NCBI GenBank assembly: GCA_020536535.1
Contig: JAHLWZ010000630.1
Location: 1 to 45,665 of the forward strand
Direction: 5' to 3'
DNA: 45,665 bases
DNA from: Pelomyxa schiedti
Taxonomy: Eukaryota > Evosea > Pelobiontida > Pelomyxidae
Shown here: one piece after another, positions 33,344 to 44,720 of the stretch
Layout: each line of letters opens with the position of its first letter
How positions within the stretch are numbered: position 1 is the stretch's first letter
Position numbers and translations under genes: made by a program
Notes under the pieces: model-generated
Told to the model about the DNA's origin: nothing
Database searches by the model: none
What the model saw: only the letters and a program-made list of their open reading frames with translations

Positions 33344-36300
33344 ATGGACAGCACCTCCACACATGATATTGACCCTGCTGAGAATAGTAACAGAAACAGC
33401 ACCTTCCATGTTGTAGATCAGGATCAACAGCAGCGCCCACCACCCACAACCACCACAACCACCACAACTACAACTAGTTATAGTAGCACCGCTAGTGCTA
33501 GTCAAGGTGTCGGTGGTGCGGCCGAGGAGCCGTCGTCCCATAACAACAACGCGGCCGGCGCCGCCGCATCCACGCAGGAGCAGCAGCAGCAAAAGCACAA
33601 GAAGCGCCACAGGAAGCCCAAGACTGTGCACGTGGATGTCAGCGACTCGGACACCCACAATCGCAGTCGGCCGCATCAGCAGCAGCAGCACGGCCACCAG
33701 CGCCGGCCCTCCCAGGGCGGCGAAGTCACAGGCTCGGAGGGCTCCCAGATGAGCCGCCCAAACAGCAACGCCGGCGACGACTTGTACACTAGCAACAACA
33801 ACAACAATAATGGGACCGGCAACATCAACCCAGAAGCCTACGGCGTGGAACTGGAAGGAATTCTCGTTTCGCAGCCTCCCGAAAATGGCGAGGCAGGGGA
33901 CGAAGAGGGCGACCGCGAGGACGAGCCCATCAGGGAAGAGGGCTCTGATGTCCTGGATGCAATTTCCGGGGGCCATTCTTCCCACTCGTCGTCCACGCTT
34001 TCTTCCGGATCCACATCACATGCCTGGAGTGACATAGACAAATCCGAAACTACTTTGGGCTTCTGGAGGATTCAATTTGGTAATTTTTTTTATTTTTTTG
34101 TTTTTCCCCTTTTCCCCCCCCCTTTTTGGGTTGGAAAATTAACTGCGAATTGATGTATAGGTATTGCGCAGAAGTTGTGCTTCCATATTATGCAGTACTC
34201 TCCTTTTACATTGTACATGACAATTCTCGTGGTTCTGGAGTTGGCTCAACTTGTCACATTCCCTTTAAGATTAGTTCTTATACCACCCACGGAAGAGATT
34301 GCTGTATACTCCTCGTCATCGTACGAATCACTGTTATCCTCATCATCAGGCGTATCGGGCTCGGACAACTCCAGTGCGAGTAGTGTTGCATCTTTTACTT
34401 CTAAACGGCCTGACTCTGCAGCTGTGTGGGTATGGCGAATAATATCTTGTATTAGAGCGCCACCTTTGGCTGTCTGGGTGAGCTTCACTGCTCACATCGC
34501 GGTGACATACATTCTGTTTATATTTGTTGTATTACTGGCAGCTGCAATGGTGTTGGAGTTTTTTATAATGTACAGGGGAAGTGCGGTGCCTCACCTCAAA
34601 GTAATGCCGTTTTTCCATTATGCTACATCCCTTCTTCGAGTTCTGATGCTCCCCATGATGTTTTTCTTTCTCACAAGTGGGTTTGGTCATCGGATTTCCA
34701 TTAGTGCATTTTTCTGATGATACCCCAGACTTGAAATGTGAGGAGCTGTATTATATTTCCGCCGGCACTAGGGTGGAGTGTGACACGGACTTACAATTAT
34801 TTGTCACTTCTTTGATTGGCCTAGTCCTCACAGTCTTGCTCAGTTTAATTCATACCCTATAGTAACCTTTCCTTTTCTATTTATTCTCTTGTAACAGTAT
34901 TCATAGTCTTGTGCACGTTATTCCAAGTGCGAGCTTTTATGCTGTTTCTCACGTTCGAGTTTCTTTGTGTCTCTTCCTATGCAAATTGGGCCTGGCCACC
35001 CTGGAATTCGGGCTTTTATCTGTGCAAGCTTTAGTCTATACCATATTTGTAACAATAATGCTATTTGCGGTACTCTTTATGCAGTTCTGGTTCATGCCAT
35101 TCTATAAGAAACTGTGTAACAATATCACAGTTGTTGGGTCAGTCTTTGTTTCCCTCCTGTATTTGAGCTAACAAAAAAATCTCAGCCTTGGTATCGCTGC
35201 TGGATGCAGTGTCGCCATGATTGCATCATCTGTGCATGTAAATATTCTCATATCTGGATCTCTTTGTTGCCTTTCTCCGTTCGTTGGGATAGGTGCGAGC
35301 GATTTTCTTCATTATGAATTGTAATGCTTGATCAAACAGGCATGCTATTCCTCTCAATGCTTCGAACCCGTAGCTATGAAAAATATATCAGGGGAGTTAA
35401 ATCCTTGGATTTGTTCTATGTCAAGCACCCCTTCCAAGTACTTCCATTAAATCGTAGAATGATCTCTAACGCCACAACAGTTGGATCTATCTCTGCGATA
35501 TATGTATAATGGGAAATCAGTAACTCCTGAAGAGGCACAACTCGCAGAGCAGCTAATTGCTAAAGCCCGTGCCCAAATTTCCTCTTCACCATTCGTGCAC
35601 TTGTGCAGTGCCATTTTACTACTTGATGTATTCGACGACCTTCATGGCGGTATGCCCATTCCTACCTTTTCTCGAAACTAAGTCTGTTTTTTCCTGTGTC
35701 TCCTTTGTAACTCAGCCTCAATGCAAGCACGGACTGCTAAAAGGCTTAAACCTTTCCCCGACATCTCGTATATTTGTAGTACTGTCATCCAGACTTCTAT
35801 GCAACGAACACTGGAAGGAGACACCCGCGGAGAATTAGAATCCCGTATCTCTCAAGTTAATAAAAACATCAAGTAAGCTACACATTTAAAGCGTAAAGAC
35901 TTATTAGCCCCTAGAGTTGCTACTGCCTATGCAAATAGGTTCTGGAACTACATCTTGAGGGCACATAGTTCAGCAGCTGTGGACTCAGTCTTTAAAATTG
36001 TCCGATCCTTTGGAGAATATCAAAACAAAGTGGAACGGGAATTTGACAATCTCATGCACGCATATCCCAATAACTACAAGTACTGTGAATTTTCTTTCTT
36101 TTATGGCTCACAGTTCACCAGAGTGGTGAGAGGGTATGCCTTGTTCCTTAAAGAGGTGAAAAATGATGAAACTAATGCTGAATTGGCATTTCTTCATGCC
36201 GATGAGTTGGAAGATCAAGCCAGTAAGAAAGCAAGGTTTTTTTCTTTCTTGTTCTGGAATTGAGAACCTAACAAAGTTCTACAGTAGGACAGCAAAACCT

Positions 36301-39300
36301 GAAATACGCTTGTATTCAATTACTTCTCTCTGTTTTTAGGCTTACCCGTTCATTAGTGAAAACATGCAGGAATTTCCCTCCAACGAGGTCCAGTATGCCA
36401 GGTAACACAGTCAAAACTTCAATCCCTTCCTAAGGAATTCCAAAGAAACTCTGACGCAGACGATAACCGGTCAGAAGTTTCCTCCATTTCAGGTTCAGCA
36501 ACCCAAATGGGCAGTCCACTTGGAGACGTTCGGAGCCTGCGGAAAAAAATTGAGAACTACAGGTACTCGTCCCTCACTAATTACAATCTTCTCACTCTTC
36601 ACAGACTGGGAGTGATGAACCAACTTCACCTCAGCATTGTATTCACAATTTTCGTTATGTTTTTGAGTATTATTCTGGAGTATGCGTTATCTCGAATTAC
36701 ATTTGCGACTTTCCAAGCAAGACTTGTTGAGATGAATAGGTAACAGTATAGCCATAATACTGGGTCCAACGTACCACAGCACTGTAACGTGCAAAGACTA
36801 TTCCCAAACTGCTGTATTTTATGCACGAAGTCTAGAGCTTGATTTCATGAATAAAGATCTGGCCTCAGCAGAATCCAAGTATATATTACTGTCCCAACAT
36901 TACATTTATGGTTCCCAGGTTAGCTCTTATTGACTCTCAGACAGTTGCATTTGTTTCTTTGTTCAATGACATGTTTATTGATAGGTTCTTCCTTGAAACT
37001 TTGGTTTTTCCCATTTGTTCTAATATCTTGAATTAGCCAATTGAGTTCCGAGATATCTCATTTCTGGTCTCTGCCGCAAGTTGATGTAAGTGTACCTCCC
37101 TTCCAACCATACCATAAACAAATCACAGGTGCAAATTTTCCTCAGGGAGGACTATTTCCATTACAGTAACGGCCATACTTCAATAAATTCATTGCCCCTG
37201 TGGGATGCAGGGTATGTGCCCACAATCCACAAGAAGTTTCTTACAGAGCGCCAGTTCTGCATTTGTCAATAACTTGCGAGATCTCGCAACTGTCCGTGAC
37301 ATTTTTTTGAGTCAAAGTATCTTGTCTGTCGGGTGCTCACACATAATTCATCCTGTTAAAAAGATCTTACCGACTTTCGCTGCACGGCTCCCTTCCGTTT
37401 TGTCATGGATAACGGGCCAACAGTGATTGTTTCTGCTCTGCGGGATTTAGGAGGGGTTTATAGTGATCTCAGTGCTGATGGTACTCCGCTTCTGCTCAGT
37501 GCCATTGTATTTAAAAAAAAAACAGATGGGAAACAGATTCTTATTTCCTTGTGCATCATATTCCCACTGACATTTGTTGTTGCTTGTATTATGGTACTTT
37601 CCACCTGGCCATTCAATTTTTAACGTAGACCATTCCAGTTTTTCGCTGTTTTTTTCCCAACAATGATCAAAGTGTCAAAGGATAGAAAGACCGTTCTTAA
37701 CCTCTTCCTTGAAGTCCCCAAGTCAACAGTTCACAATGCTGGTTGCGTGCCTTTGTATCCAAGTTATCTGATAACTTCTTTTAGTTGGATCTGGAAGTGA
37801 TGATGACAGAGATTCTTTGAGCGATGTGGGCGACACTGCAAGGTATACATGGACTGTGTTCATTTGTTGTACCTAATGAGTTTTCAGTGCTTCTGTTGTA
37901 AAGCAGACCTATGTCGCGTTCTTTGTCACAATTGCAATATTCCTTATTTTATCTGCCGCCATTTTTACTTGTGTTATGGTTAGTCAATTTGAAGGTTGTA
38001 AGCTCTAAACAAAGTTCAGATCTACACTACCAACTACCGTTATGCTGCTTATGAAATAGATGCTTCTGGTTCCTTTCTTCTTTCTGGTTTCATTTCTTGT
38101 AATTGCTCTGCAAAAAATAGGAACTCGATTGAATTTAGCCACTCAGCTAATTCTTTGGGCTCAGGAGGCCATTGTGGATGACCCATCTTCATACACAAGG
38201 AATGAAAGCCTGAGTGTGTTTCAAACCTCCTCTATTTTCTGGTAACATCGGCCAGCTCAATGGGAATCGCTATATAACAAGTTCAGTACGTTTGATTCTG
38301 CCCTCAAGTATGGAAATGACTCTATGCACATCACATCGTAAGCAGTTCTTATCTTTTATTCCAAATTTCCAACTCGGAACAAGGCGTATAACCACAGATC
38401 CTGTGTTAACCAATCTATGGCTTTACGAACCCTGCCCTGCTGCTGTTAATTTAAGCCAGTGCCAGGGTTTATCCTCACTGCAAGAGATCTACCTCAAGGA
38501 CTTGCTCCTTCTAGTAAACAGCCCAGACTCATTGTAGGAGATCTTACCCCTGAGACCCACTAACGCTATGTCAGGCTTTCAGACAAGTCTCCTTACTTTC
38601 AGGAAGCAGTAACAATTCTTAACCCCTTACGTGAGTGGCTGGTTTTAGACACAATCATGCTTGGAAACAATGCTTTGGAGGAATTAGATCAGTGTGCATC
38701 TTTGCTCCTTTTTCTATGTTCCTCTTGTGACAGCTCAGTAGAACCAAACATCAAATTACAATTATTTTTTGGGTCACATTACCCTGTGTTCTGTTTTTAT
38801 ATTTGCTCCTGAGATACCAAATAGAAACAATAGCCATGGAGACCGAAAAGTGACCCTTTCTTTCACTTTACGTTTTTCTGAATTCAAACAGAATGTTCAA
38901 GATGTTTCTCTTCTTGCCTTTACCGGAGCTCATAAAAATCCCCAACCTCAAGCAGTTCATTGAAACAGGGAGATCTTACGAAAGAAGATCTGAAAAAACC
39001 TTCAAGGTTTGAACCTTCGAATTTGTCCCCTTAATTTTTCTCTGATTCTTTCAGGACCAAAAACAACAAACGAAATCCATTCTGGATGCTTGCGGAGATG
39101 CAGTGATCGTGTGCAATGAGGATAGGTTAGACCGCCACTTCATTATTTGATTACTCAAAGTATACCAGGGCTATTGAAATCTTCAATCCTGCCGCTGAGA
39201 AACTTACTGGATTCACGGCTGAGGTACCACTATACAGTATGGAATGTATTTCTCACTCTCCTCAGGAAGTCTTGCGACAAGATGTGACTGATTGCATCAT

Positions 39301-40881
39301 TCCCAATGGCGTTGGTAAGAAACTGATCCAATCTCGAGTTACTTAACCACCTTATAGTGCATAATACTGGTCTCATCAGAGAACTCTTTAGCTCTGACAC
39401 AGACAAAAAATTCAACAGTGAAGTGACCATTCAGACAAAAAGTATGATGTCCTTGTTTCTACTTATTTTTTTTTGCTAAGTGACCTCTAGCCAAGGAGCA
39501 ATTCACTGCGCTGATGTCTGTAAGTCACACTTCTTTCTACAACAGAAACTGTGTGACACTATTCATACGTGACATCTCCGAGATGAAGCAACGTCAAGAT
39601 GCATTGATTCATCAGCAACACAGGGTACTTCGCCTCTGGTACTGACCTATCCTGACACAATTCCTCCAGGCCGAGCAACTTCTCCTTAACATACTACCTA
39701 AAACTGTGGCTGAAGAACTGAACAGCCAACAATCTGAAGGGGATGGTAATAAGAAAAATTATCTGATTGCGCACCATTTCGATGAAGTTACCATTCTATT
39801 TGCTGACATTGTTGGGTACCCCTTTGTGGCGTGTGGCTTTCTTTTGTTCACCTTAATTAGATTCACTTCTATGTCTTCCTCTATGAAGCCTGAAGAGCTG
39901 GTGTTGATGCTAAACTCGGTGTTTACCTTATGGGATCATCTCTGTGATTCTTTTGTGAGTAATCCATTAGTACAGTGGAAATACAATAACCTCCTACAGG
40001 GTGTCGAAAAAATAAAAACCATTGGAGATTGTTTCATGTAAGATACTCCCTACAGTTTCTTCTCAGGCTTAATTTAATTCAGGGCAGTCTCCGGTGCTCC
40101 AGTTCCTTTTCCTGGTAAGTTCCTCCTCCCTTCCCAACGTAATTCGTTGTAATGGTCGTTAAGAACATGCTGATGTGATGATGGACTTCGCAATAAGCAT
40201 GCTTGACAGTCTGGAAATGTTCAACTCGGTTTGTTTCTTTAGTTCTCACTTTACACTAACCTCCCGACAGACAGTGAACAACAAATTGTCAATCCGCATT
40301 GGAATGAACACCGGTTGGGACATCCATTCTTTCCATCCCACATATTTAATTGAATCACAGGGAGTGTTGTTGCCGGTGTTATTGGGTGGAAAAAGATTGC
40401 ATGGGATATATGGGGTGATTGTGTGAATGTTGCTTCAAGGTTAAAAGGAGAGGGAAAATCTATCATGTTTCTAAAATGGCAATTTCTCCTGACAGGATGG
40501 AACACACAGGATTCCCAGGACACATTCAGATATCAGAATCAACTTATGAAAAACTAAAAGGCAAATACCCCTTTGAAAGCCGAGGGAAAGTGAACATTGC
40601 GGGCAAAGGGGAAATGCCAACTTGGTTACTCAAACCCACGCCTTCTGATAAACCAAGGTATTTTGAACCAAACAAACACAGCATTTTTGCCTTATTCTGA
40701 CTATTTTTACAGAGTTGTACATAAAGGGCCAACAGCATGCAAAGAGGGTGCTACGTCAACAGAACCATCCTCTATCAGCAATAATACACCAAACGCAACA
40801 ATGCCGCAGTCATTCTCAGTCCTTTCTATGGCTTCAACTATTAGTAGGGATGTGACTGTGGAAGAGCTGCTGGGAATGTAA
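33344..40881 (+). CDS. polytopic membrane protein with PAS and class III adenylate cyclase domains (TmcB-like)
   Basis: Predicted to make a cyclic nucleotide at a membrane. The ATG at 33344 opens a ~245-residue low-complexity leader (T, Q, N and H runs). Exon 1 ends at 34079 and exon 2 (34161-34676) begins the membrane part: [51 protein letters not shown] and more. This resembles the membrane part of protist TmcB-type proteins. More transmembrane and helical exons run to ~38 kb. A PAS domain follows ([36 protein letters not shown]), then a signalling helix ([20 protein letters not shown]), then the cyclase: [12 protein letters not shown] (metal Asp), [11 protein letters not shown] (Lys plus second metal Asp), [20 protein letters not shown] and VNVASR. 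Lys in IKTIGD and Asp in WDIWG are adenylate cyclase-type specificity residues. One cyclase domain, so it would act as a homodimer. Confidence 0.9.
34677..34704 (+). other. 28-nt intron in the cyclase gene
   Basis: GTGGGT donor and TTTCCATTAG acceptor. Its removal in phase 1 joins MFFFLT to [17 protein letters not shown], connecting two clearly coding segments of a membrane protein. Confidence 0.65.
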
Positions 40882-40980
40882 ACTTATACACAGGCTCGAG
40901 AAAACTAGAGTGGCTCATAGAGTGTCATGTTTATTTTTTGGAATTTTTAGTAAATTCTACTTGTCTTCCTTTACATACAA

Positions 40981-42641
40981 CTAGGAGTGGTTTTCTTCAT
41001 TTTCTGTTGTGTGTTGTGGTGTTGCCTCTGGCTGAGAATTTGTTGTTGTGGAAGGTGACGCTTTAGTTTTGGCTTTTAGAATTTCTTCTATTTCATGGAG
41101 TGCATGTTTGCAGCCATCTTGCATGAGAATGAGTTCCGCATTATCGTGCATCGCGCCGTATCGTTTGTCATCACAGCACTCTGTTCCGAGAGTAGTTAGA
41201 TGAAAATGGCATGGTTTTCTAGTTAATAATGGAGTGGAAACAACCTTTGGGTGATGGATTTATTCTAACAAGAGTGCATTTTCCACCGCCTGTGCTCATG
41301 CGGTCTAGAAGGGATGCGGTCATCCCTCTATTTGATTGTGAGGTGAAGAACAAGGCTTGTGATCCCTAACCTGATGGAGGGTACTCTTAGACCGCATCCT
41401 ATTTCAAGAATAAGGAGCCGGGCCTCAGGGGCGTGTTCAGAGAGATATCTATTGAAAAGTAAGTGGTACACTGTTACAGTGGGTGTTTTTGTACTTGGAT
41501 GTTTTGGATTCCCATTCATAGAGGTGGCAGTTTCTTTCCGGAGCAACCCAAGAATCATCTCCAAACATCAGAATAGCCGGTCTGGCATAAGCCCCGCAAT
41601 GCGGGCATTTGGGATGATTGTCTTCCCAGCCAGGGGCACTGACCTGCGGTTCCCCTTCTGGTGCGACCATCGTCTCCATGTCTACTTTAAACCTGAACTG
41701 GACCGGGGCGTTCCAAGTTTGTCTTGTACAAACTTTGCTGCACTGCCACGTCGTTGTGTTCCCGTGTATTTCGTGTAGTTCATCCGGAAGAACAAGATCA
41801 CAATTCTGCGGGTGGCAGTCAATGTTACTACTGATGCAAATAAATTTACAGTGTCTCTGGTTGTACTGTAAGAACTACTCAAACCAGAAAAAAAACTTTA
41901 ACCTTATTTTTGTATGTATGGGCAAGGTAATCGTCGGATCGTTCCGGAAACGGAGATGAAAAGTAGCGCCTCTTCCATTCTTTCAAAATTTGATACCCTT
42001 CATGAGGGGGAGTATCCTTGTAAATATTGTAACAGCTTCCCCAGAACTAAGTTATCAGTCAGCGGGCTGTAGTGCTTTAACATATGTTACATACACCATA
42101 AAACAGTTTCGGGTCTCTTTCAATCCAGTGAGGTTGGCATATATCTTTTAAAAAGAGTGAGGCAAAATACGGACATAACTACCCCGTAGTACTGTACAAA
42201 TATAGTAGCAGTTGGTATATTACACACCCACATACTGCAGCCTTAATGCCCTGTATGCAGGTATATCAGCTATCTCCTTGAATACCTTTAGTCCACCATC
42301 GGCCCCAGCCCCGGCCCCCAGTGCCACCACCATACACGCACTCCTCTCTATCAACTCAGCTACCCTCCTATAGCACACATATAAGTTTACCATTCCCATG
42401 CGTATAATGCAAAGTAACACATATAAACCAAGGTTGCACTAGCCATTATAATATTTATTATGTGTTTAGTTATATAAATAAGCAACAATAAATACATGTA
42501 CTGATCGCGTAATAGGGTCAATCCAGGGTCGTTGGTTTGGCTCTCTGTTGGTGAAGTAGTAGTGGGGGTACTGATGATAGCATTGTTGCTGGAAGTAGAA
42601 GTAGTTGTTGTTGGTGGTGGTGAGGGTTGTTGGCTGCTCAT
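40981..42641 (-). CDS. divergent sirtuin (Sir2-family NAD-dependent deacylase)
   Basis: ATG at 42641 (MSSQQPSPPPTTTT), a Ser/Thr leader, then a phase-2 intron joining to RVAELIERSACMVVALGAGA and GADGGLKVFKEIADIPAYRA: the NAD-binding motif, although the usual GAGIS..SGIPDFR is changed. Next come the helical module RDPKLFYG and DTPPHEGYQILKEWKRRYF, an ISSNIDCHPQ segment equivalent to TSNVDG(xxQ), and ELHEIHGN with the catalytic His. The zinc-binding insert has CSKVC and KCPHC, followed by ARPAILMFGDDSWV, the standard sirtuin continuation. LLILEIGCGLRVPSIR matches the late Rossmann strand. The last exon ends in a polar tail before TAG at 40981. Intron-rich, and convergent with the cyclase gene 99 bp away. 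Deacylase activity is inferred; substrate unknown. Confidence 0.9.
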
Positions 42642-43028
42642 GTTTGTTGGGTTACAACTGAGTTGGTTTTTCTTTTTCTTGCCCTGTGGTTGTGTGTTTA
42701 TGAACAGAACAAACAGAACCAGCTGCTTCAAAACTTTTTCGTTTTCAAAGTAACTCAGCGTTTCAGATCTTTCGGAGTTTTTGAACTCAAGTGTGTGGCT
42801 CTGAGGAGGTTGGCACTAATCAAAGAGACGCAACGAACCTATTTACTCAGGATGGGAGGATTCTCTTAATTGTTGTCATGATCGTCTGTGCCTGGAGTGA
42901 TGGTGATGTCGGGGCTATAGGAGATCACAGAGTCCTGAGTCTGGTTCCCCGGATTGGGGTCCTCTACTGTGTAAGGACTGAAAACAGTCCCAGTTCAGGG
43001 CAGGCAGCCCACGTAATTGTCCAATGGT
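42642..43028. other. intergenic region between sirtuin and Sel1 genes
   Basis: About 390 bp containing the sirtuin 5' flank and the Sel1 gene 3' flank. No supported ORF or RNA gene. Confidence 0.5.
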
Positions 43029-44537
43029 TTAGCAGAAGCTGCCCCAGAGCCTGCGCCACCGCAGTGCCTCCCTCGCGTCCCTGGTGCTGGCCCCTTCCCC
43101 TCTCTTGTAGCACACGGCCAGGTTGAACTGTGCCACTCTGTCTCCAGCAATTGCTGCCAGACCGAACAGCTGGAACGCCTCGTCGAGGCCGCAGTGGGGA
43201 ACACCGATCCCTCTGGCGAGGCACAGCCCCAGCTTCGTTTGTGCTGGGACACTGCCTCTTGCTGCTGCAAGCCGGAAGTAGGGAACTGCAAGGCTCAGCT
43301 GCCGTGCCACGCCTTTCCCGGTGAGATACAGGTGGCCCAGCCTCTCTTGTGAGTGCCATTCCCCTTGGTCAGCTGACAACTTGAAGAATTTGGCAGCAAG
43401 AGTGAGGTTAACGGGAGTGCCAGTTCCATGCACGAATGACTCGGCCAGGTTCTTCTGGGCGAAGGGGTCGCCCTGTGCTGCTGACAGCCTGAACAACCGA
43501 AATGACTCTGCTGGATTCACCTGTGAATTGAGCAGGGCGAGGGTATGCTGTGCCATGGGTTCGCCCTGTTGCATAGCAAGGATCCAAATCCTCGTGGATT
43601 CATCCTCATCCTTTGCCACACCAACTCCATATCTATAGCACATTGCAAGGTAAGTGCAGGCTTCTGAACTCTCTTTTTCATAGCCTTGTGTTAACCACTG
43701 AACTGCCTTGGGCTCATTTTTATCAACACCATGTCCACGTAGGTACATCAGACCAAGGAGGGTCTGTGCGTAAGAGCTGCCACCCTCAGCAGCGCCCAGA
43801 TAGTACTTTGCAGCCTTCTCCATGTCTTGCTCTACACCATTTCCCCAATTGTAACACATCCCAACTATCTCAAGTGCCAGAGGGAATACAAAAGGATCAC
43901 ATTCCAAGGCTCTCTGCACTGCCCCTCTCTCGTCTTTAGGCACCCCAACTCCATACAACAGGCAACAAGCCTTCACAGTCATTCCAATACACCACAGTGC
44001 CCTCTCCTCCTCCCATTTCCTGAAGTCCATCACACAGCCTGCAGGCGGTGGCCTGTTGACACACGCAGCATCAAGCGCCATGTGCATGAACCTCAGTGAA
44101 TCCTCCCTGCACCGCATAGCAGCTTTCCGCAGACCCTGCACAGGTAGAACAGTGTACGGCCTGTGCTCCTTGAACAGCGATGGCTTCTCACTATACACAT
44201 ACGCCAGCACCATGCAGCACAGTGCTCCCCACGGCACACACCGGCGCCAATTCTCTGACCCCTGTGTGCGTGGCCTGCCTTCGTCATCGTGATCAACAGC
44301 ACTGTCAACACCACCGCTACTACCCTCATCATCATCATCATCATCATCAGTGTAGGTACATCGTGGGTCCAGAGTGGATTCCAGCAGCGGGTTCAAGTCG
44401 AAATCGAAGCGGCATTTCGGCGACGGTGACGTCGACGAAAATGACGGCGGATGGGGACTCAGCAACTCGATGCATGAATGCAAAGCATCAGAGTACTCGC
44501 CAAGGCCCAGTTGTTGCAGCAGTCTGAGGGCTATCAT
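43029..44537 (-). CDS. Sel1-like repeat (SLR/TPR-type) protein, intronless
   Basis: A 502-residue single-exon frame starting at the first ATG (44537, MIALRLLQQLG). Residues ~60-90 hold an Asp run encoded by an ATC trinucleotide repeat. From about residue 185 onward there are roughly seven or eight Sel1-like repeats of 36-38 residues with the A..LG..Y..G.GV..D...A..W...AA pattern: for example AQTLLGLMYLRGHGVDKNEP, TYLAMCYRYGVGVAKDEDES, SQERLGHLYLTGKGVARQLS and QFNLAVCYKRGEGASTRDAR. Sel1 repeats form alpha-solenoid scaffolds for protein complexes. A specific partner cannot be deduced. It differs from its neighbours in lacking introns and in its higher GC, which may mean a retro-copied or tandemly amplified family. 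The dispersed repeat begins just upstream of its start. Confidence 0.92.
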   Translation of the reverse strand: MIALRLLQQLGLGEYSDALHSCIELLSPHPPSFSSTSPSPKCRFDFDLNPLLESTLDPRCTYTDDDDDDDEGSSGGVDSAVDHDDEGRPRTQGSENWRRCVPWGALCCMVLAYVYSEKPSLFKEHRPYTVLPVQGLRKAAMRCREDSLRFMHMALDAACVNRPPPAGCVMDFRKWEEERALWCIGMTVKACCLLYGVGVPKDERGAVQRALECDPFVFPLALEIVGMCYNWGNGVEQDMEKAAKYYLGAAEGGSSYAQTLLGLMYLRGHGVDKNEPKAVQWLTQGYEKESSEACTYLAMCYRYGVGVAKDEDESTRIWILAMQQGEPMAQHTLALLNSQVNPAESFRLFRLSAAQGDPFAQKNLAESFVHGTGTPVNLTLAAKFFKLSADQGEWHSQERLGHLYLTGKGVARQLSLAVPYFRLAAARGSVPAQTKLGLCLARGIGVPHCGLDEAFQLFGLAAIAGDRVAQFNLAVCYKRGEGASTRDAREALRWRRLWGSFC

Positions 44538-44584
44538 CACATCCACCCTAACTCCAAAAATTTCCCAATTTAAGCGTCAAATTG

Positions 44585-44637
44585 GAACCAAAGTGAGCCT
44601 CCAAATTGCTTAACTAGTGCACACTTTGGACAAAGTG
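44585..44637 (+). promoter_or_regulatory. Sel1-gene upstream element, inverted copy at 9.9 kb
   Basis: Matches the reverse complement of 9898-9952 almost perfectly. Contains the palindrome CACTTTG-GA-CAAAGTG (44622-44637) and a CTCCAAATTGCT word that recurs near the right end of the adjacent dispersed repeat (45650). Lying 48 bp upstream of the Sel1 ATG, it could be a promoter element carried in two places, or the end of a mobile element. Confidence 0.45.
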
Positions 44638-44720
44638 GAGGAATTTCAAAGTGGCACCGCTTTGAGCATTCTCAAATCGGGCACAAAATGGGGATTTTCC
44701 CAGGTTGCCTACAAATTGGA

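Noticed and set aside
43130-43640. Plus-strand frames opposite the Sel1-repeat gene
   Set aside because: Shadows of the clear Sel1-repeat frame on the minus strand.
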